A DNA stretch of 64,000 bases, taken from positions 124,001 to 188,000 of the forward strand of contig JAFZAH010000023.1 in NCBI GenBank assembly GCA_017548275.1, in the 5' to 3' direction. Of the stretch, positions 50,287 through 59,309 are shown one piece after another. The translations under genes and the position numbers were made by a program. Below the pieces are notes generated by a model, which was not told the origin of the DNA, did not search any database, and saw only the letters and a program-made list of their open reading frames with translations. Positions within the stretch are counted from its first letter, which is position 1, and every line of letters starts with the position of its first letter. This DNA is from Prevotella sp. (GTDB taxonomy: Bacteria; Bacteroidota; Bacteroidia; Bacteroidales; Bacteroidaceae).

Positions 50287-51243
50287 TTAAGGTTTCAGTC
50301 GTGCTGAGAGTTTTTTCAGCATATCTTGAGTCATGCGGGTAATGTCGTAGTTCGGGGCCCATCCCCATTCGCGCCGTGCGCAGGTGTCGTCCATCTTGTC
50401 GGGCCAACTCTCCGCGATACTTTGTTTGAGCGGGTCCACATCGTATTCCATTTCAAACTCCGGCTTGTATTTCTTGATTTCAGCGTAAATCGTTTCCGGG
50501 GCGAAACTCATGGCAGCCACGTTGAAACCGTTGCGGTGAACTAGGCGTTTGGGGTTCGCCTCCATCAGCATGATAGCCGCATTGAGTGCGTCGGGCATGT
50601 ACATCATGTCGAGCAGTGTTCCTTTTTTCAACGGGCAGATGAATTTCTCGCCTCTTACCGCACTGTAGAAGATATCGACAGCATAGTCGGTGGTGCCGCC
50701 GCCCGGAGGGGTGATGTATGAGATAATGCCCGGGAAGCGTACCGAACGGGTATCCACACCGTATTTATGAAAATAATAGGTGCTGAGCAGTTCGGTCGTC
50801 ACCTTCGACACTCCGTAGATGGTGCGCGGGCGCTGGATGGTGTCTTGAGGCGTACGCGTGTGAGGTGTGGTCAGGCCGAATGAGCCGATGCTCGACGGCG
50901 TGAACACAGCGCAGTGCTCCTCGCGAGCCACCTCGAGGATGTTCCACAGTCCGTCGATGCCGATTTTCCATGCCAGACGCGGCTTTGACTCCGCCACCAC
51001 CGACAGCAGGGCTGCCAGGTTGTAGATGGCATCGATGTCATACTTCTTGACCACTTCGCTAATCATCTCGCCGTCGGTCACATCTGCCATCGCCGAGGGA
51101 CCTGACTCCTTCAGTTCGCCTTTGGGCTCTGCGCCTTTGATGTATCCGGCAACAACATGTTCATTCCCGTAACGTTTCCGTAATTCCATCGTCAGTTCCG
51201 AGCCAATCTGCCCTGTAGAACCGATGACCAAGATATTTTTCAT
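50287..51243 (-). CDS. tdh: L-threonine 3-dehydrogenase, NAD-dependent epimerase type
   Basis: This 318-residue short-chain-type dehydrogenase oxidises threonine to 2-amino-3-ketobutyrate. The NAD loop reads VIGSTGQIGSEL, and the catalytic Tyr-Lys pair is in YGVSKVTTELL with SSIGSFG upstream. The family branch (UDP-galactose-4-epimerase-like TDH) has PPGGGTTDYAVDIFY and MMYMPDALNA. ATG 51243 is used because the frame further upstream is AT-rich spacer. The divergent gene is kbl, whose product uses the TDH product. Confidence 0.9.
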   Translation of the reverse strand: MKNILVIGSTGQIGSELTMELRKRYGNEHVVAGYIKGAEPKGELKESGPSAMADVTDGEMISEVVKKYDIDAIYNLAALLSVVAESKPRLAWKIGIDGLWNILEVAREEHCAVFTPSSIGSFGLTTPHTRTPQDTIQRPRTIYGVSKVTTELLSTYYFHKYGVDTRSVRFPGIISYITPPGGGTTDYAVDIFYSAVRGEKFICPLKKGTLLDMMYMPDALNAAIMLMEANPKRLVHRNGFNVAAMSFAPETIYAEIKKYKPEFEMEYDVDPLKQSIAESWPDKMDDTCARREWGWAPNYDITRMTQDMLKKLSARLKP

Positions 51244-51561
51244 ACGATAATCATTTAAGGTTGTGTTTTCGTATGCAAAGTAAATGTTTTTTTTTGAGAT
51301 ATGCTCATTTCTCTCCAAAAAAATCGATAAATATTGAACTTTTATAAAAAATAACATTTCATCTTTCTCAAGTGTCGAAAAAAAGTAGTTACTTTGTAGG
51401 GGGAAAACCGACCCCAATCTCTCGATAGTTAAAAGGGCGTTAGCCAGTTCCCCTCCCATGTAGGGGCGATTTAGTCCTTAAGCGGACAAAATCTTCAAGC
51501 AGGGGTGGGGTCAGTAATTTAAAACCTCAAACCTCAAACCTCAAACCTCAAATCAAATACT
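51244..51561. repeat. Divergent tdh-kbl spacer with palindrome remnant and AAACCTC heptamers
   Basis: The 318-nt gap holds an AT-rich part next to tdh, a partial copy of the palindrome family (CCCCTCCCATGTAGGGGCG at 51450-51468, and AGGGGTGGGG at 51501), and four AAACCTC units (51522-51549) just before kbl. I found no convincing TAnnTTTG box for either gene. Confidence 0.65.
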
Positions 51562-52749
51562 ATGTACGGAAAAATGAAAGAACATCTCAGCCAGACGCTT
51601 GCTGAGATTCGTGAAGCAGGACTTTACAAAGAAGAACGGCTGATTGAAAGTCCGCAACGGGCTGCCATTCAAGTGAAAGGACAGGAAGTGCTCAACTTCT
51701 GCGCCAACAATTACCTGGGCTTGAGCGACCATCCCCGACTCATCGAGGGTGCCAAGCAGATGATGGACCGCCGCGGCTTCGGCATGTCGTCGGTACGTTT
51801 TATCTGCGGTACGCAAGACATCCACAAAGAGTTGGAGGCCGCCATCTCGGAGTATTTCCACACAGATGACACCATTCTCTATGCCGCGTGTTTCGATGCC
51901 AACGGCGGTGTGTTCGAACCCCTCTTCACCGAGGAGGACGCCATCATCAGCGATGCGCTCAACCATGCCTCCATCATCGACGGCGTGCGCCTGTGCAAGG
52001 CCAAACGCTATCGCTATGCCAATGCCGACATGGCCGACCTTGAGCGTTGTCTGCAAGAGGCACAGGCTCAGCGGTTCCGCATCATCTGCACCGACGGCGT
52101 GTTCTCTATGGACGGCAATGTGGCGCCGATGGACCAGATTTGCGACCTGGCCGAGAAATATGACGCGTTGGTGATGGTCGATGAGTCGCACTCTGCCGGC
52201 GTGGTGGGCGCCACAGGCCACGGTGTGAGCGAGTTCTTCAACACCTACGGACGTGTGGATATCTACACCGGCACCCTTGGCAAATCATTTGGCGGAGCCC
52301 TCGGCGGATTCACCACCGGCCGCAAAGAGATTATCGACCTGCTGCGTCAGCGCTCACGGCCTTATCTCTTCTCCAACTCGTTGGCACCTTGCATCATCGG
52401 CGCCTCGCTCGAAGTGTTCAAGATGCTCAAAGAGAGTGACGAGATACACGACCGCCTCGTGGAGAACGTCAATTATTTCCGCGACAAGATGATGGCTGCA
52501 GGATTCGACATCAAACCCACACAGAGTGCCATCTGCGCCGTAATGCTCTACGATGCCAAACTGTCGCAGGTCTATGCCGCCCGCATGCAGGAAGAGGGCA
52601 TCTATGTCACCGGTTTCTATTATCCCGTGGTTCCGAAGGGACAGGCCCGCATCCGTGTGCAGATTTCCGCAGGTCACACCCGCGAGCAACTCGACAAGTG
52701 CATTGCCGCCTTCATCAAAGTGGGCAAAGACCTCGATGTGCTGAAGTAA
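51562..52749 (+). CDS. kbl: 2-amino-3-ketobutyrate CoA ligase
   Basis: This 395-residue PLP enzyme of the alpha-oxoamine synthase family splits aminoketobutyrate with CoA into glycine and acetyl-CoA. The catalytic Lys is in TGTLGKSFGGALGG and the PLP-contacting DESHSAGVVGATGHG is present, as is CANNYLGLSDHPRL. Together with the divergent tdh it forms the threonine-to-glycine pathway, supplying acetyl-CoA to Pta-AckA. Closed by a strong terminator. Confidence 0.93.
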   Translation: MYGKMKEHLSQTLAEIREAGLYKEERLIESPQRAAIQVKGQEVLNFCANNYLGLSDHPRLIEGAKQMMDRRGFGMSSVRFICGTQDIHKELEAAISEYFHTDDTILYAACFDANGGVFEPLFTEEDAIISDALNHASIIDGVRLCKAKRYRYANADMADLERCLQEAQAQRFRIICTDGVFSMDGNVAPMDQICDLAEKYDALVMVDESHSAGVVGATGHGVSEFFNTYGRVDIYTGTLGKSFGGALGGFTTGRKEIIDLLRQRSRPYLFSNSLAPCIIGASLEVFKMLKESDEIHDRLVENVNYFRDKMMAAGFDIKPTQSAICAVMLYDAKLSQVYAARMQEEGIYVTGFYYPVVPKGQARIRVQISAGHTREQLDKCIAAFIKVGKDLDVLK

Positions 52750-52818
52750 AACTTTAATAGGGCAAATGAGTCCAATTGACCCAATAAGGACAATAACCCT
52801 TTTAACCTCATTTTTCCA

Positions 52819-52858
52819 ACCCTTTTCCTCCTGTTTTGGAGGAAGAGGGTGTTTTTTT
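52819..52858 (+). terminator. Strong terminator after kbl
   Basis: ACCCTTTTCCTCC (52819-52831) pairs with GGAGGAAGAGGGT (52838-52850, one T-G pair), with a 6-nt loop, followed by GTTTTTTT. Confidence 0.88.
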
Positions 52859-52944
52859 AACACTTTTCCCCTCAGAAAACCCCTAAATATAAAAAAGTAT
52901 CAAAAAAAAACAACAAAAGATGATAATATTTTTCAATTTTACTT

Positions 52945-52952
52945 TATCTTTG
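52945..52952 (+). promoter_or_regulatory. -7 box (TATCTTTG) of the susCD operon
   Basis: A good TAnnTTTG match, with no TTTG at the right distance upstream, as in many regulated susC promoters. The implied transcript has a leader of about 230 nt. Confidence 0.5.
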
Positions 52953-53186
52953 CACCTTGAAAATATGTACGAATACTTGATTTACCTCAAATCACAGAAA
53001 AAAGAACCTAAGGAAATATTATCATAAAGTCAAACTTAAAGTTTATGCCTATCGAAAAAAGACGGAATTGAACAAAAAGTTTTCACTGCCTTATATATAT
53101 AATAAGGTGGTGAGTATGGTCATTGTGACTAAGTGAACAATCAACAAAGAGTTTATACTATTTAACCTAAGAAAAATAATTAAAGT
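52953..53186 (+). other. Long AT-rich 5' leader of the susC operon
   Basis: About 230 nt lie between the -7 box and the susC start. It holds a small hairpin (CCTTA...TAAGG near 53091-53110) and two mini-frames (ATG 53046, 8 codons; ATG 53117, 6 codons) of doubtful value. No known riboswitch is recognised; a target for a regulatory RNA or protein is possible. Confidence 0.35.
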
Positions 53187-56100
53187 ATGAATTTGAATCT
53201 CAGAAAAACAGTGCTGCTGATGAGCGCATGTGCCGCAATGGGTTTCGCTTACCCGGCATACGCCTCCAACGATTCTGCCCCTCAGGCAGTACAGCAGTCA
53301 AAGACGGTGAGTGGTACTGTCGTCGACGCTGATGGCCCCGTTATCGGTGCCACCGTTATCGAAAAAGGTACTACTAACGGAACGGTTACCGACATCGACG
53401 GTAACTTTACTCTCAACGTGCAGCCCGGTGCTACTATCGTGATTTCTTACGTGGGCTTCAAAACCCAGGAAATCGTAGTGGGCAACCAGTCGTTCATCAA
53501 CGTTAACCTCGCTGAGGACGCTGACGTGCTCGAGGAAGTAGTGGTCGTGGGTTATGGTGTGCAGAAAAAGAAACTCGTCACCGGTGCTACCGTACAGGTG
53601 AAGGGTGAAGACATCGCCAAACTCAACACCACCAACGCTCTTGAAGCCATGCAGTCAAGTTCACCTGGTGTGCAAATCACCCAGTCGTCTTCACAGCCTG
53701 GTAAAGGTTACAATGTTTACATCCGTGGTAAGGGCACCATCGGTGATAACACACCTCTTTATGTTATCGACGGTGTGGCAGGTGGTAGTCTCGACGGCAT
53801 CAACCCCAATGATATCGAGAGCATCGACGTGCTGAAAGATGCTGCATCGGCTGCCATCTATGGTTCCCGTGCTGCTAACGGCGTCATCCTCGTTACCACA
53901 AAACAGGGTAAGGCTGGTAAGATTGAACTCTCCTACAATGGTGCTATCGGTTGGTCGAACGTTTACAAGCGTCCTCAACTGCTCAATGCACAGCAGTACA
54001 TGACCATCTTTGACGAGTACAACTATAACTCTAATGGTGCTAAGATTGATTGGTCAGGTTATGTGCCTGCTGACATTCTTAATAAGGTGGCCAACGGTTG
54101 GGAAGGCACTGACTGGTGGGATGTGTTCACCAACAAGAATGCCGTCCAGAATAACCATTCTGTGACCTTGACTGGTGGTACAGACCGCTCCAAGTTCGCT
54201 ATGTCTTACACCTATACCGGCAACGAAGGTATCATGGGTGCTGACAAGGCTTCATTCTACAAACGTCACACCGTCCGCATCAACAGCGACCATGTGCTCT
54301 TGAGAGTGAAGGACTTCGATGCCATCACCATCGGTGAGAACATCTCCATTGGCTATAATAAGAGCCATGACCTGGCTGAGGGTGGTATGTATTGGAGCTA
54401 TATCCACAGCCTGCTCCAGGTGTCTCCGCTCATGCCGCAGTATGCTGACAACGGCGATATCTATAATTATCAGGATCCTGCTGGTAATGTGACTTATGGT
54501 AATGGCTGGAGCACAGGTATGTTCAACAACCCGTGGGAGGCCCTCTCAAAAGGTGGTTGGAACTCTATGGCTGAGAGCCGCAACGTCAACACCAGTGTTA
54601 CTGCTTTCGCTGTTATCCAGCCTATCAAGGGCTTGAGATTCCGCTCACAGTTCAACTATAACTGGGGTTCTGGAGCATACCGCAACTATTCAGAACCACG
54701 TGCTGATAATCCTATTGGTCCCGTATCTACATATGGTGTAAGCCAGAGTGCTTGGATAAGTGGCAACTGGTCAGTTGAGAACACCCTTACTTACGACCTT
54801 CCTGTTTTCAGTGGTCACAAAATCTCCGCTATGGTCGGTCAGAGTTTCCAGAGCACAGACTGGAGTGCAAACATCAGTGGAAACAACAGCGTTTCTTGGG
54901 GTAGCCAACTCGCAACACTGAAAGGATGGGATTCCGCATGGTTGTCAAACGTCAAACTTACTGATGTTACTACTGCTGGCATCACAGGTAATCCTAATGA
55001 CGAAGAGTATCTTGCTTCTTGGTTCGGTCGTGTGACTTGGGACTGGAACGAGACCTATATGGCTACTGTCACTATGCGTTATGACGGTTCAAGTATCTTC
55101 TCCGACGGTCACCGTTGGGGTCTGTTCCCCTCTGTATCTGCAGGTTGGGTGCTCACCAACGAGCCCTTCATGGAGAGTGTACACAGTTGGATGGACTTCT
55201 TCAAACTCCGCGCATCTTGGGGTCAGAACGGTAACAACCGTATCACCAAATACCAGTATCTGGCAACCATCGCCCTGTCTGGCAGTGCCAACGACAGTGG
55301 TTACAAGTTTGGTTCCGACATGGCAACTTCTACCGCAGGTATTCCTAACACCGGTGCTTACGCAAACATCGTGCCTAACCCCGACCTGACTTGGGAGACA
55401 TCTGAGCAGTTAGACTTCGGTTTCGACGCTCGTTTCCTCGACAGCCGCTTGAATGTGAACTTCGACTGGTATAAGAAGACCACGAAGGACTGGCTTGTCA
55501 CTGGTCCGAGGATTGGTATTATGGGTACCAACCCTGCTTACATCAATGGTGGTGACGTGGAGAATACCGGTATTGAACTCGCTCTCAACTGGAATGACAA
55601 AATCGGCAGCGACTTCCGTTACAACGTGGGTGTGAACTTCGCTACCAACAAGAACAAGGTAACCCGTATTGCTAACGAGAATCACTATATCGCAGGTAAT
55701 GGTAATGTCCTCTCACAGGGTACTGACTATGTCTCACGTGCTGAGGAAGGCTATCCCATCGGTTATTTCTATGGCATGTCATACAGCGGCATCTGGCAGA
55801 ATCAGGCTGAAATCGAAGCCGCACGTGCTGCCGGCAAGGCTGTCCTCGACGATGCAAAACCTGGTGACTGCATCTGGGACGACTGGAACGGTGACGGTGT
55901 GATTGTCGGTAAAGGTGAAGGTGCTGGTACCGATAAGCATCAAATCGGTAATCCTAACCCCGACGTGATGCTCGGTGTTAACCTCGGCTTCTCATGGAAA
56001 GGCTTTGACTTCGCTGTCAACGGTGCCGGTGCATTTGGAATGCAGATCATGCGTTCTTACCGTTCATACGGTGACGACCCCGACCAGAACTACGATACCA

Positions 56101-56453
56101 CCATCCTGAACCGTTGGCATGGTGAGGGTACCTCCAACACAATGCCGCGTATTTCCAATAACGGTCACCCGAACACTATCTGGGTATCCACACGTTATAT
56201 GGAGGATGCTGACTACTTCAAGATTAAGACTGTGACGCTCGGTTACGACTTCAAGAACATTTGGAAGACTTGTCCGTTCCAGCAACTCCGTCTCTATGTG
56301 CAGGCTCAGAACCTCTACACCTTCACAGGTTACACCGGTCTCGACCCAGAGGTAGGTTCAACAGGTGGTGACGTATCCTGGGCATCCGGTATCGACCTCG
56401 GTCTGTACCCGCCAGCCCGTACTTTCTTGGTTGGTGCAAGTATTAAATTCTAA
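53187..56453 (+). CDS. susC: SusC/RagA-type TonB-linked outer-membrane receptor
   Basis: This 1088-residue receptor has a signal peptide (to about 27), a carboxypeptidase-like regulatory domain (about 40-108: TVSGTVVDADGPVIGATVIE ... ISYVGFKTQEIVV), a TonB-box-like DVLEEVVVVGYG (113-124), a plug domain (about 128-240 with YVIDGVAGG and IDVLKDAASAAIYGSRAANG) and a large beta-barrel to the C-terminus (ARTFLVGASIKF). With SusD it imports a bound oligosaccharide or peptide by TonB-driven transport. No glycoside hydrolase, lyase or regulator is adjacent, so the ligand is open. Codons end in T (GGT, GCT) much more often than in neighbouring operons. Confidence 0.96.
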   Translation: MNLNLRKTVLLMSACAAMGFAYPAYASNDSAPQAVQQSKTVSGTVVDADGPVIGATVIEKGTTNGTVTDIDGNFTLNVQPGATIVISYVGFKTQEIVVGNQSFINVNLAEDADVLEEVVVVGYGVQKKKLVTGATVQVKGEDIAKLNTTNALEAMQSSSPGVQITQSSSQPGKGYNVYIRGKGTIGDNTPLYVIDGVAGGSLDGINPNDIESIDVLKDAASAAIYGSRAANGVILVTTKQGKAGKIELSYNGAIGWSNVYKRPQLLNAQQYMTIFDEYNYNSNGAKIDWSGYVPADILNKVANGWEGTDWWDVFTNKNAVQNNHSVTLTGGTDRSKFAMSYTYTGNEGIMGADKASFYKRHTVRINSDHVLLRVKDFDAITIGENISIGYNKSHDLAEGGMYWSYIHSLLQVSPLMPQYADNGDIYNYQDPAGNVTYGNGWSTGMFNNPWEALSKGGWNSMAESRNVNTSVTAFAVIQPIKGLRFRSQFNYNWGSGAYRNYSEPRADNPIGPVSTYGVSQSAWISGNWSVENTLTYDLPVFSGHKISAMVGQSFQSTDWSANISGNNSVSWGSQLATLKGWDSAWLSNVKLTDVTTAGITGNPNDEEYLASWFGRVTWDWNETYMATVTMRYDGSSIFSDGHRWGLFPSVSAGWVLTNEPFMESVHSWMDFFKLRASWGQNGNNRITKYQYLATIALSGSANDSGYKFGSDMATSTAGIPNTGAYANIVPNPDLTWETSEQLDFGFDARFLDSRLNVNFDWYKKTTKDWLVTGPRIGIMGTNPAYINGGDVENTGIELALNWNDKIGSDFRYNVGVNFATNKNKVTRIANENHYIAGNGNVLSQGTDYVSRAEEGYPIGYFYGMSYSGIWQNQAEIEAARAAGKAVLDDAKPGDCIWDDWNGDGVIVGKGEGAGTDKHQIGNPNPDVMLGVNLGFSWKGFDFAVNGAGAFGMQIMRSYRSYGDDPDQNYDTTILNRWHGEGTSNTMPRISNNGHPNTIWVSTRYMEDADYFKIKTVTLGYDFKNIWKTCPFQQLRLYVQAQNLYTFTGYTGLDPEVGSTGGDVSWASGIDLGLYPPARTFLVGASIKF

Positions 56454-56470
56454 TTTGTCAATAATAAGTT

Positions 56471-58390
56471 ATGAAGAAATATATTCTTTCATCGTTGGCT
56501 GTTTTGGCAGCAACTTTGTTTACATCTTGTAACGACATGCTGGACACTGATCCGCGTGTGACGGAGATGACCTCAGCAACATTCCCGGGCAAACCTGCTG
56601 ATGTTGAGGCATTGAATGCGGCTACCTACAGTATCATGAGTACGTTGGGTGGCGGAGATAATAGTGACTCCTTAAATAATATTTTCTTCTGGTGGTGTTG
56701 TATGTCTGACGACTGCTACGGCAGTGGCGGTCTGCAAGACTATATGCCTAAGTCATGGCATCATTTTACAATGCAGGATGCCAACCAGTATGAATATGAC
56801 TGGATTCTTCTCTATGGTGGTATCTCACGTGCCAACAACCAGATTGAAACTATAGACAATGTGCCTTGGACTGATGCTGAGAAAGCACAGCGCGATCAAC
56901 TCCTCGGTGAGGCGTTCTTCATGCGTGGACTCTACACCATGTGGCTCACACAGATGTATGGTGACATTCCTGTGCTCACTTCTACCCTTATTACTGAAGA
57001 GTCGTATCAGCAGGTTAGCGCTGAGGATGTTGTCTATCCGCAGATTATCGCCGACTTCGTTTCCGCCAAGAACCTTATGACAGTTACAAAGGCCAATGGT
57101 TCAGGTCATGCTGACAAGTACTGTGCCGAGGCATTCATGGCTCGTGCATACATGTTCTGGGCTGGCTTCTACAAAGGCGTAGGTGAAATTAAGAACGGTG
57201 CTCCTGAAATCGCTCTTCTTGACCGTAACGGCGAGCCTATCGCTCAGGAGGGTTTGAACGTGTCTTCCGTTTCTAAGGATGATATCGTCAGCGGCCTGAG
57301 AGAAATCATCAACAATGGTGGCTACAAACTCTGCGAGGACTTCCGCTCACTCTGGCAGTACTCCAACAGCCTTCTCTGGGATGAGGCTCATGATGGCGTA
57401 GGCCACGATTACCCGTTCATCGCTGACATGAAACGTGAGAACTGTTTCGACCAGCCCGGTATGGGTAATGGTAACACTGAGGAACTCTTTGCTATTCAGT
57501 TCATGAATGCTTCTTCTTGGAACATTGGCGGTACATATTGCAACCCGCGTATGTATTCTAACTATCTGTCATGTTTCTGGGGTCTTCGTAACGGTGCCTC
57601 CAACGTGAATGGTACCCGTGACTTGACTTATCCGTTCAACCAGGGTTGGGGACAGGGTACTCCTTCTTGCAACATTTGGGATGACTGGACAGCAGCAGAG
57701 AAAGCCGGTGGTTATACAGACAGCCGTAAACTCGCTTCTATGATTGACCTCGAGAACGAACTTGCATCCTATTGCTACGAGAAAGACGACAACGAGGAGT
57801 CAGGTTATGCTGTGAAGAAGTACGCCGATGTTAACCTTGACGCTAACGATGCAGACAATAAAACCTGGTGGGTCCAGTGCGACGGTTATAGTGGCAGCGG
57901 TTCCCTCGGCAACAGTATGCAGGGTGACCACTTCGAGGACTTCTACCTGATGCGTTATGCTGACGTTCTTTTGATGATGACCGAACTTACCGGTGATGCT
58001 CAGTACATGAACCAGGTACAGCGTCGTGCTGGCGTTCCTGAGACTGGCTATTCATTGGCAAACGTTCAGAACGAGCGTCGTTGGGAGTTTGCATTCGAGG
58101 GTCTGCGTTTCAATGATATGCGTCGTTGGACCGGTAAGGACTGCAAGAATAGCGACTATGCTCCAAAGGCTCTTCAGGCACAGGCTGGTAAGCAGATTGT
58201 CTGCCTCGGCGACAAGGCAAACAAGAAAACTATGCAGCACATGACGTGTTCTTGGACTGAGCGTTATCAGGCTACCAATGGTTTCCTGCCTAAACCTCAG
58301 AACCAGATTTCTCTCCATAATGGTGGATTGGAGCAGAACCCCGGTTGGGACACTGCTGACCCCAAGACACAATATAAAGCACTTTATTAA
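56471..58390 (+). CDS. susD: SusD/RagB-type surface lipoprotein
   Basis: This 639-residue lipoprotein has lipobox LFTSC (Cys 20) and the SusD fold: a TPR-like helical core with FMRGLYTMWLTQMYGDIPVLT (about 155-175), and a C-terminal RRWEFAFEGLRFNDMRRWTG characteristic of SusD/RagB. It sits on the SusC barrel as a hinged lid and captures ligand. The gene starts 18 nt after susC, and a third lipoprotein follows. Confidence 0.95.
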   Translation: MKKYILSSLAVLAATLFTSCNDMLDTDPRVTEMTSATFPGKPADVEALNAATYSIMSTLGGGDNSDSLNNIFFWWCCMSDDCYGSGGLQDYMPKSWHHFTMQDANQYEYDWILLYGGISRANNQIETIDNVPWTDAEKAQRDQLLGEAFFMRGLYTMWLTQMYGDIPVLTSTLITEESYQQVSAEDVVYPQIIADFVSAKNLMTVTKANGSGHADKYCAEAFMARAYMFWAGFYKGVGEIKNGAPEIALLDRNGEPIAQEGLNVSSVSKDDIVSGLREIINNGGYKLCEDFRSLWQYSNSLLWDEAHDGVGHDYPFIADMKRENCFDQPGMGNGNTEELFAIQFMNASSWNIGGTYCNPRMYSNYLSCFWGLRNGASNVNGTRDLTYPFNQGWGQGTPSCNIWDDWTAAEKAGGYTDSRKLASMIDLENELASYCYEKDDNEESGYAVKKYADVNLDANDADNKTWWVQCDGYSGSGSLGNSMQGDHFEDFYLMRYADVLLMMTELTGDAQYMNQVQRRAGVPETGYSLANVQNERRWEFAFEGLRFNDMRRWTGKDCKNSDYAPKALQAQAGKQIVCLGDKANKKTMQHMTCSWTERYQATNGFLPKPQNQISLHNGGLEQNPGWDTADPKTQYKALY

Positions 58391-58412
58391 TATTTTATAT
58401 TAAGTAATCAAT

Positions 58413-59156
58413 ATGAAAAAGATATTTTTGTTATTTTCCGCAGTATGTGCTTTCATCGCTTGCGATCCTGTTTCGGAGGATATCAGCAATGACGGTCACA
58501 TCACTCTTGACGAACTCAAGGCGAAGACCACTGTCACTGTTGACAAGGCTGCTGATGGCCTAAACGGTAATGTGATCTCCTGTGAGACCTTGGCACCTGT
58601 CAATGCAAAGTGGGATATTGGTGGTAAGGAATTCGTCGGTAACTATGCTAAAAAGAAGATGAAACTCGGTGATTACGTCGTAGTTCTGAATGCTCTTTGT
58701 GCAGATGGTACCCTACTGACTGCTGATTTCCCCGTATCTTGTCAGGAAATCACTGAGGAACTCCAGAAAATCTACATCTATGGTGCGGATCCTCAAGCGC
58801 AGCCGCCGTTCTCACCCGGTGCTTGGGATGCATCTGCCATGCGTTTCAGCGATAACGAGGGTCAGCATTTCCCCTATCTCTCTGATGATGTATATTGGGG
58901 TTTCAAGACTCTTATCATTGACGTTTCTCAGGCCACTGATGATTTGACCGTAAGAGTAATGTCTGGTTGGTGGGATAATTTCAATGCTGATGGCTCTGAA
59001 ACAATTGTTACATGGGTTTCTGGTTTGAATGAGCTCCAACTCACCGAGGATATTGCTAAGATTTGCGCCAAAGGTAATGGAGGCGGTGCACATGACCTTC
59101 AGTTCATGGTCAAAAGCGGTTCATGTATCGTCAATTCTGTTTACTACGAGGAATAA
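58413..59156 (+). CDS. SusE-position surface lipoprotein
   Basis: This 247-residue lipoprotein has lipobox FIAC (Cys 17) followed by DPVSEDISNDG, an acidic stretch like a surface-export signal. The N-terminal half has Ig-like or fibronectin-like beta strands; the C-terminal half contains WDASAMRFSDNEGQHFPYL, and ends VNSVYYEE. I do not recognise a Pfam family, but its place after susD is that of SusE/SusF-type glycan-binding lipoproteins. It is probably an accessory ligand-binding subunit (inference). Ends before a terminator. Confidence 0.75.
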   Translation: MKKIFLLFSAVCAFIACDPVSEDISNDGHITLDELKAKTTVTVDKAADGLNGNVISCETLAPVNAKWDIGGKEFVGNYAKKKMKLGDYVVVLNALCADGTLLTADFPVSCQEITEELQKIYIYGADPQAQPPFSPGAWDASAMRFSDNEGQHFPYLSDDVYWGFKTLIIDVSQATDDLTVRVMSGWWDNFNADGSETIVTWVSGLNELQLTEDIAKICAKGNGGGAHDLQFMVKSGSCIVNSVYYEE

Positions 59157-59181
59157 TCATTCCTTATCGGTATAATTTAAT

Positions 59182-59215
59182 AATAGGCTGACTCATTCTA
59201 ATGGGTCAGCCTATT
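59182..59215 (+). terminator. Terminator of the susCD operon
   Basis: A 15-bp stem (59182-59196 with 59201-59215, one T-G pair) with a 4-nt loop, followed by TTATT. Confidence 0.85.
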
Positions 59216-59247
59216 TTATTGGGTATATGATACAAATACTTGCTTAA

Positions 59248-59280
59248 TTTGTGGAGTATGAACTTTTTTTTGTAAATTTG
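59248..59280 (+). promoter_or_regulatory. Promoter of the DUF6057 / propeller operon
   Basis: TTTG (59248-59251), a 21-nt spacer and TAAATTTG (59273-59280); the start codon is 30 nt downstream. Confidence 0.55.
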
Positions 59281-59309
59281 CACGAAATTAAATACAGTTG
59301 TCTTTATCT

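Noticed and set aside
53046-53137. Upstream mini-frames in the susC leader (8 and 6 codons)
   Set aside because: Very short, no evident translation signal, and such frames are expected by chance in 230 nt.
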